A stretch of DNA of 64,000 nucleotides from Halanaerobium hydrogeniformans. Lineage in GTDB: Bacteria > Bacillota > Halanaerobiia > Halanaerobiales > Halanaerobiaceae. A program made the translations under genes and the position numbers. Within the stretch, counting starts at the first letter, position 1. The number at the start of each line of letters is the position of its first letter. This document shows positions 62,144-64,000 of the stretch, piece by piece. The notes under the pieces were generated by a model. It worked only from the letters and a program-made list of their open reading frames with translations, was not told the DNA's origin and searched no databases. The stretch is taken from assembly GCF_000166415.1 (NCBI RefSeq), contig NC_014654.1:1550001-1614000 (forward strand), given 5' to 3'.

Positions 62144-63355
62144 TTAGAAATGTTGGAACATGTCAAACATTGGTGTAACTATGGAAACGGCAACAAAACC
62201 AACCATTACAGCTAAAGCTACAATCATTAACGGTTCTATTAAAGAAATAGCTGCTTCTACATTGGCTTCTACCTGTCTGTCATAAAATCTTGATACCTTA
62301 TTTAACATGGTTCCTATTGCTCCTGTTTCTTCACCAACTCTTAACATATGGACTACCATCGGTGGATATTCTCCACTTTTTTCTAAAGGAACCGATAAAC
62401 TACTACCTTCTCTGACTTCAATTCTCGCATCTGTTATAATATCACTGTAAACCTTGTTTCCCACTACACCTTCAACAATGTTTAAAGAAGTTAAAAGATC
62501 TACACCACTATCTATTAAAATAGCAAGAGTACTGGAAAAACGAGAGATATATACCTTACGCATCATCGGTCCGATTACCGGCACCTTTAAGATCCAGCTG
62601 TCTGTTACCGCCTTACCCTGAGGTGTTTTCCTGTACCTGCTGAATAAAAAGATTAGGGCCAGCACTCCCAGTAATACAGCCCACCAGTAACTTTGAGCAA
62701 ATGAACTAATTGCCAGCAGCATTCTGGTTGGCAGAGGTAGAGCTGTACCGAAATCCTGGAACATCCCCACAAACTGGGGCACAACCTGGGTTACCAAAAA
62801 GATAACAACTATTAGACCAACCGATAAAATAACTGCCGGATAATAAAGGGCTGACTTTACCATGGAGTTGAGCTCATGCTGTCTGTCATAGTGATTGGCC
62901 AGTTTGTTTAAAATAGTATCCAGGACACCACCGGATTCTCCAGCTCTGATCAGCTGAGAATAAAGTTCTGGAAATGAATCAGGGTGCTTAGAAACCGCAT
63001 CTGCTAGAGATACTCCTGTTTCCACATCATCTCTGACCTGCATCAAAACCTTTTTGAGATGTTTGTGATCACTCTGATCTGCTAAAATATTTAAAGCATC
63101 TACCAGAGAGATACCGGCATCGATCATAGCAGCAAACTGCTGACTGAACAGAGAAAGATCTTTAAGCTTAACCTTTTTGTGCAGTTTGAGCACTTCAGCT
63201 ATATCCATCGATTCTCTAACCTGGTTAATCTCTGTAATATAATAGCCCTTATCTCTCAGCTGTCTTGCAATCACAGATTTGTTTTCCGCTTCTATCGTAC
63301 CTTTAACTACATCTCCACTGCTGTTTTTCGCCTTATATTTAAATTGATTAGCCAT
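62144..63355 (-). CDS. pilC: Type IV pilus platform protein PilC
   Basis: A 403-residue inner-membrane platform that couples the motor ATPases to pilin insertion. It has the N-terminal FKYKAKNSSGDVVKGTIEAE, then two GspF domains: SLFSQQFAAMIDAGISLVDAL and VYISRFSSTLAILIDSGVDLL. Transmembrane helices lie near 170-190, 220-240 and 375-398 (LMIVALAVMVGFVAVSIVTP). Unlike gspF at 32151 it has the extra N-terminal domain and an ordinary ATG. It sits between pilT and the pilin gene. Confidence 0.95.
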   Translation of the reverse strand: MANQFKYKAKNSSGDVVKGTIEAENKSVIARQLRDKGYYITEINQVRESMDIAEVLKLHKKVKLKDLSLFSQQFAAMIDAGISLVDALNILADQSDHKHLKKVLMQVRDDVETGVSLADAVSKHPDSFPELYSQLIRAGESGGVLDTILNKLANHYDRQHELNSMVKSALYYPAVILSVGLIVVIFLVTQVVPQFVGMFQDFGTALPLPTRMLLAISSFAQSYWWAVLLGVLALIFLFSRYRKTPQGKAVTDSWILKVPVIGPMMRKVYISRFSSTLAILIDSGVDLLTSLNIVEGVVGNKVYSDIITDARIEVREGSSLSVPLEKSGEYPPMVVHMLRVGEETGAIGTMLNKVSRFYDRQVEANVEAAISLIEPLMIVALAVMVGFVAVSIVTPMFDMFQHF

Positions 63356-63375
63356 TTTTACCTCCCTTCCGGGAT

Positions 63376-64000
63376 TTATCTTTCACCACTAATTTTTTTC
63401 TTAACATATTCTGGATCATCTGATCTTCTTACAGCTTCTTCATAGGCAATTTTACCCTGTTTATAGAGATCAACTAAATAATTATTCATCATTATCATTC
63501 CGTATTTACCACCGGTCTGCATAGCAGAAACTAATTGATGGGTTTTACCCTCTCTGATTATATTTCTGACAGCCGAGGTCGCAATCAAGATTTCTAGAGC
63601 AGCAACCCTCGACTTATTATCTGCACTTGGTAATAGCTGCTGAGAAATTATCCCGCTGATCGAAGAAGCAAGCTGGATTCTAACCTGCTGCTGTTGATGA
63701 GCAGGAAAAACATCGATAATTCTTTCCACTGTACTGGGAGCATCATTGGTGTGTAAAGTTGCCAGCACCAAGTGACCTGTTTCAGATGCTTCTAAAGCAA
63801 TACTGATGGTCTCTAAATCTCTCATCTCACCAACAAGGATTACATCTGGATCCTGCCTTAAAGCAGCTCTTAAACCATTGGCAAAACTTGTTGTATCAAA
63901 ACCGACCTCTCTCTGATGAATAATAGATTTATTATGACTGTGTAAATATTCGATCGGATCTTCTAAGGTAATAATATGAGATGGTTTGTTCTGATTTATG
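63376..64000 (-). CDS. pilT: Pilus retraction ATPase PilT, N-terminus beyond window edge
   Basis: The C-terminal 208 or so residues of PilT. From the right edge the frame reads INQNKPSHIITLEDPIEYLH, REVGFDTTSFANGLRAALRQ, DPDVILVGEMRDLETISIAL, then the His box TLHTNDAPSTVERIIDVFP, and AIREGK-like IIREGKTHQL. ENRVAALEILI-type DNKSRVAALEILIATSAV is also seen. The assembly-ATPase zinc cysteines are absent, which fits a retraction motor. The gene runs off the window at 64000, so the start and Walker A are not visible. Retraction implies twitching or DNA uptake by the second system. Confidence 0.94.
   Translation of the reverse strand, partial: INQNKPSHIITLEDPIEYLHSHNKSIIHQREVGFDTTSFANGLRAALRQDPDVILVGEMRDLETISIALEASETGHLVLATLHTNDAPSTVERIIDVFPAHQQQQVRIQLASSISGIISQQLLPSADNKSRVAALEILIATSAVRNIIREGKTHQLVSAMQTGGKYGMIMMNNYLVDLYKQGKIAYEEAVRRSDDPEYVKKKISGER

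Noticed and set aside
1-64000. CRISPR array or prophage
   Set aside because: No regularly spaced direct repeats and no phage structural or integrase genes were seen; the only mobile element is the single IS.

Overview
The window is AT-rich and almost every gene lies on the minus strand. Gene content and protein style suggest an anaerobic, outer-membrane-bearing (diderm) Firmicute of the Halanaerobiales type. Supporting signs are Spo0A, NfnAB, an Asp23/AmaP cluster, two secretins, an OLE RNA locus and acidic proteins. The species cannot be fixed from the sequence alone.

Region 1 (1-16529) is one long minus-strand run that transcription would read from right to left: nfnA, nfnB, xseA, xseB, ispA, a large structured RNA, a small membrane protein gene, dxs, tlyA, nadK, recN, spo0A, nudF, an EndoQ-like nuclease, an M29 aminopeptidase, punA and a pdp gene cut by the window edge. 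The key feature is the 640-base gap between ispA and dxs. It holds a sigma-A-type promoter, a roughly 570-nt RNA closed by a long-range terminal stem and carrying three GNRA-capped hairpins, and then the gene for a 187-residue membrane protein. This matches the OLE (ornate, large, extremophilic) RNA with its partner OapA, in the isoprenoid/xseAB/recN context where the class is known.

Region 2 (16530-26217) has a tRNA-Leu(CAG) on the plus strand, an aspartate-type aminotransferase, and a minus-strand series of an O-antigen-ligase-like protein, an AroK-AroB fusion, aroQ, a prolidase, efp, a rubredoxin-reductase-like flavoprotein, asp23, amaP, a DUF2273-like protein and nusB, closed by a perfect palindromic terminator.

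Region 3 (26258-34870) is a compact type II secretion/type IV pilus-like operon. Its order follows the classical E-F-G-H-I-J-K-L-M..D layout: ATPase, platform protein, four pseudopilins, a K-like protein, inner-membrane assembly proteins and a secretin.

Region 4 (35125-47391) holds a complete branched-chain amino acid pathway: ilvE, ilvD, ilvB, ilvN, ilvC, leuA, leuC, leuD, leuB and cimA. Citramalate synthase supplies 2-oxobutyrate without threonine. A long leader with an intrinsic terminator precedes ilvB. An insertion sequence (about 47445-49049) sits directly upstream of ilvE.

Region 5 (49292-64000) holds an exported beta-strand-rich protein, a divergent LuxR-type regulator, and a type IV pilus locus: pilT (partial), pilC, a pilin, a second pilin, pilD, two successive I-J-K-type minor-pilin triads, and pilMNOPQ. 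The window therefore contains two separate filament machines with their own secretins but only one visible prepilin peptidase, which probably serves both.
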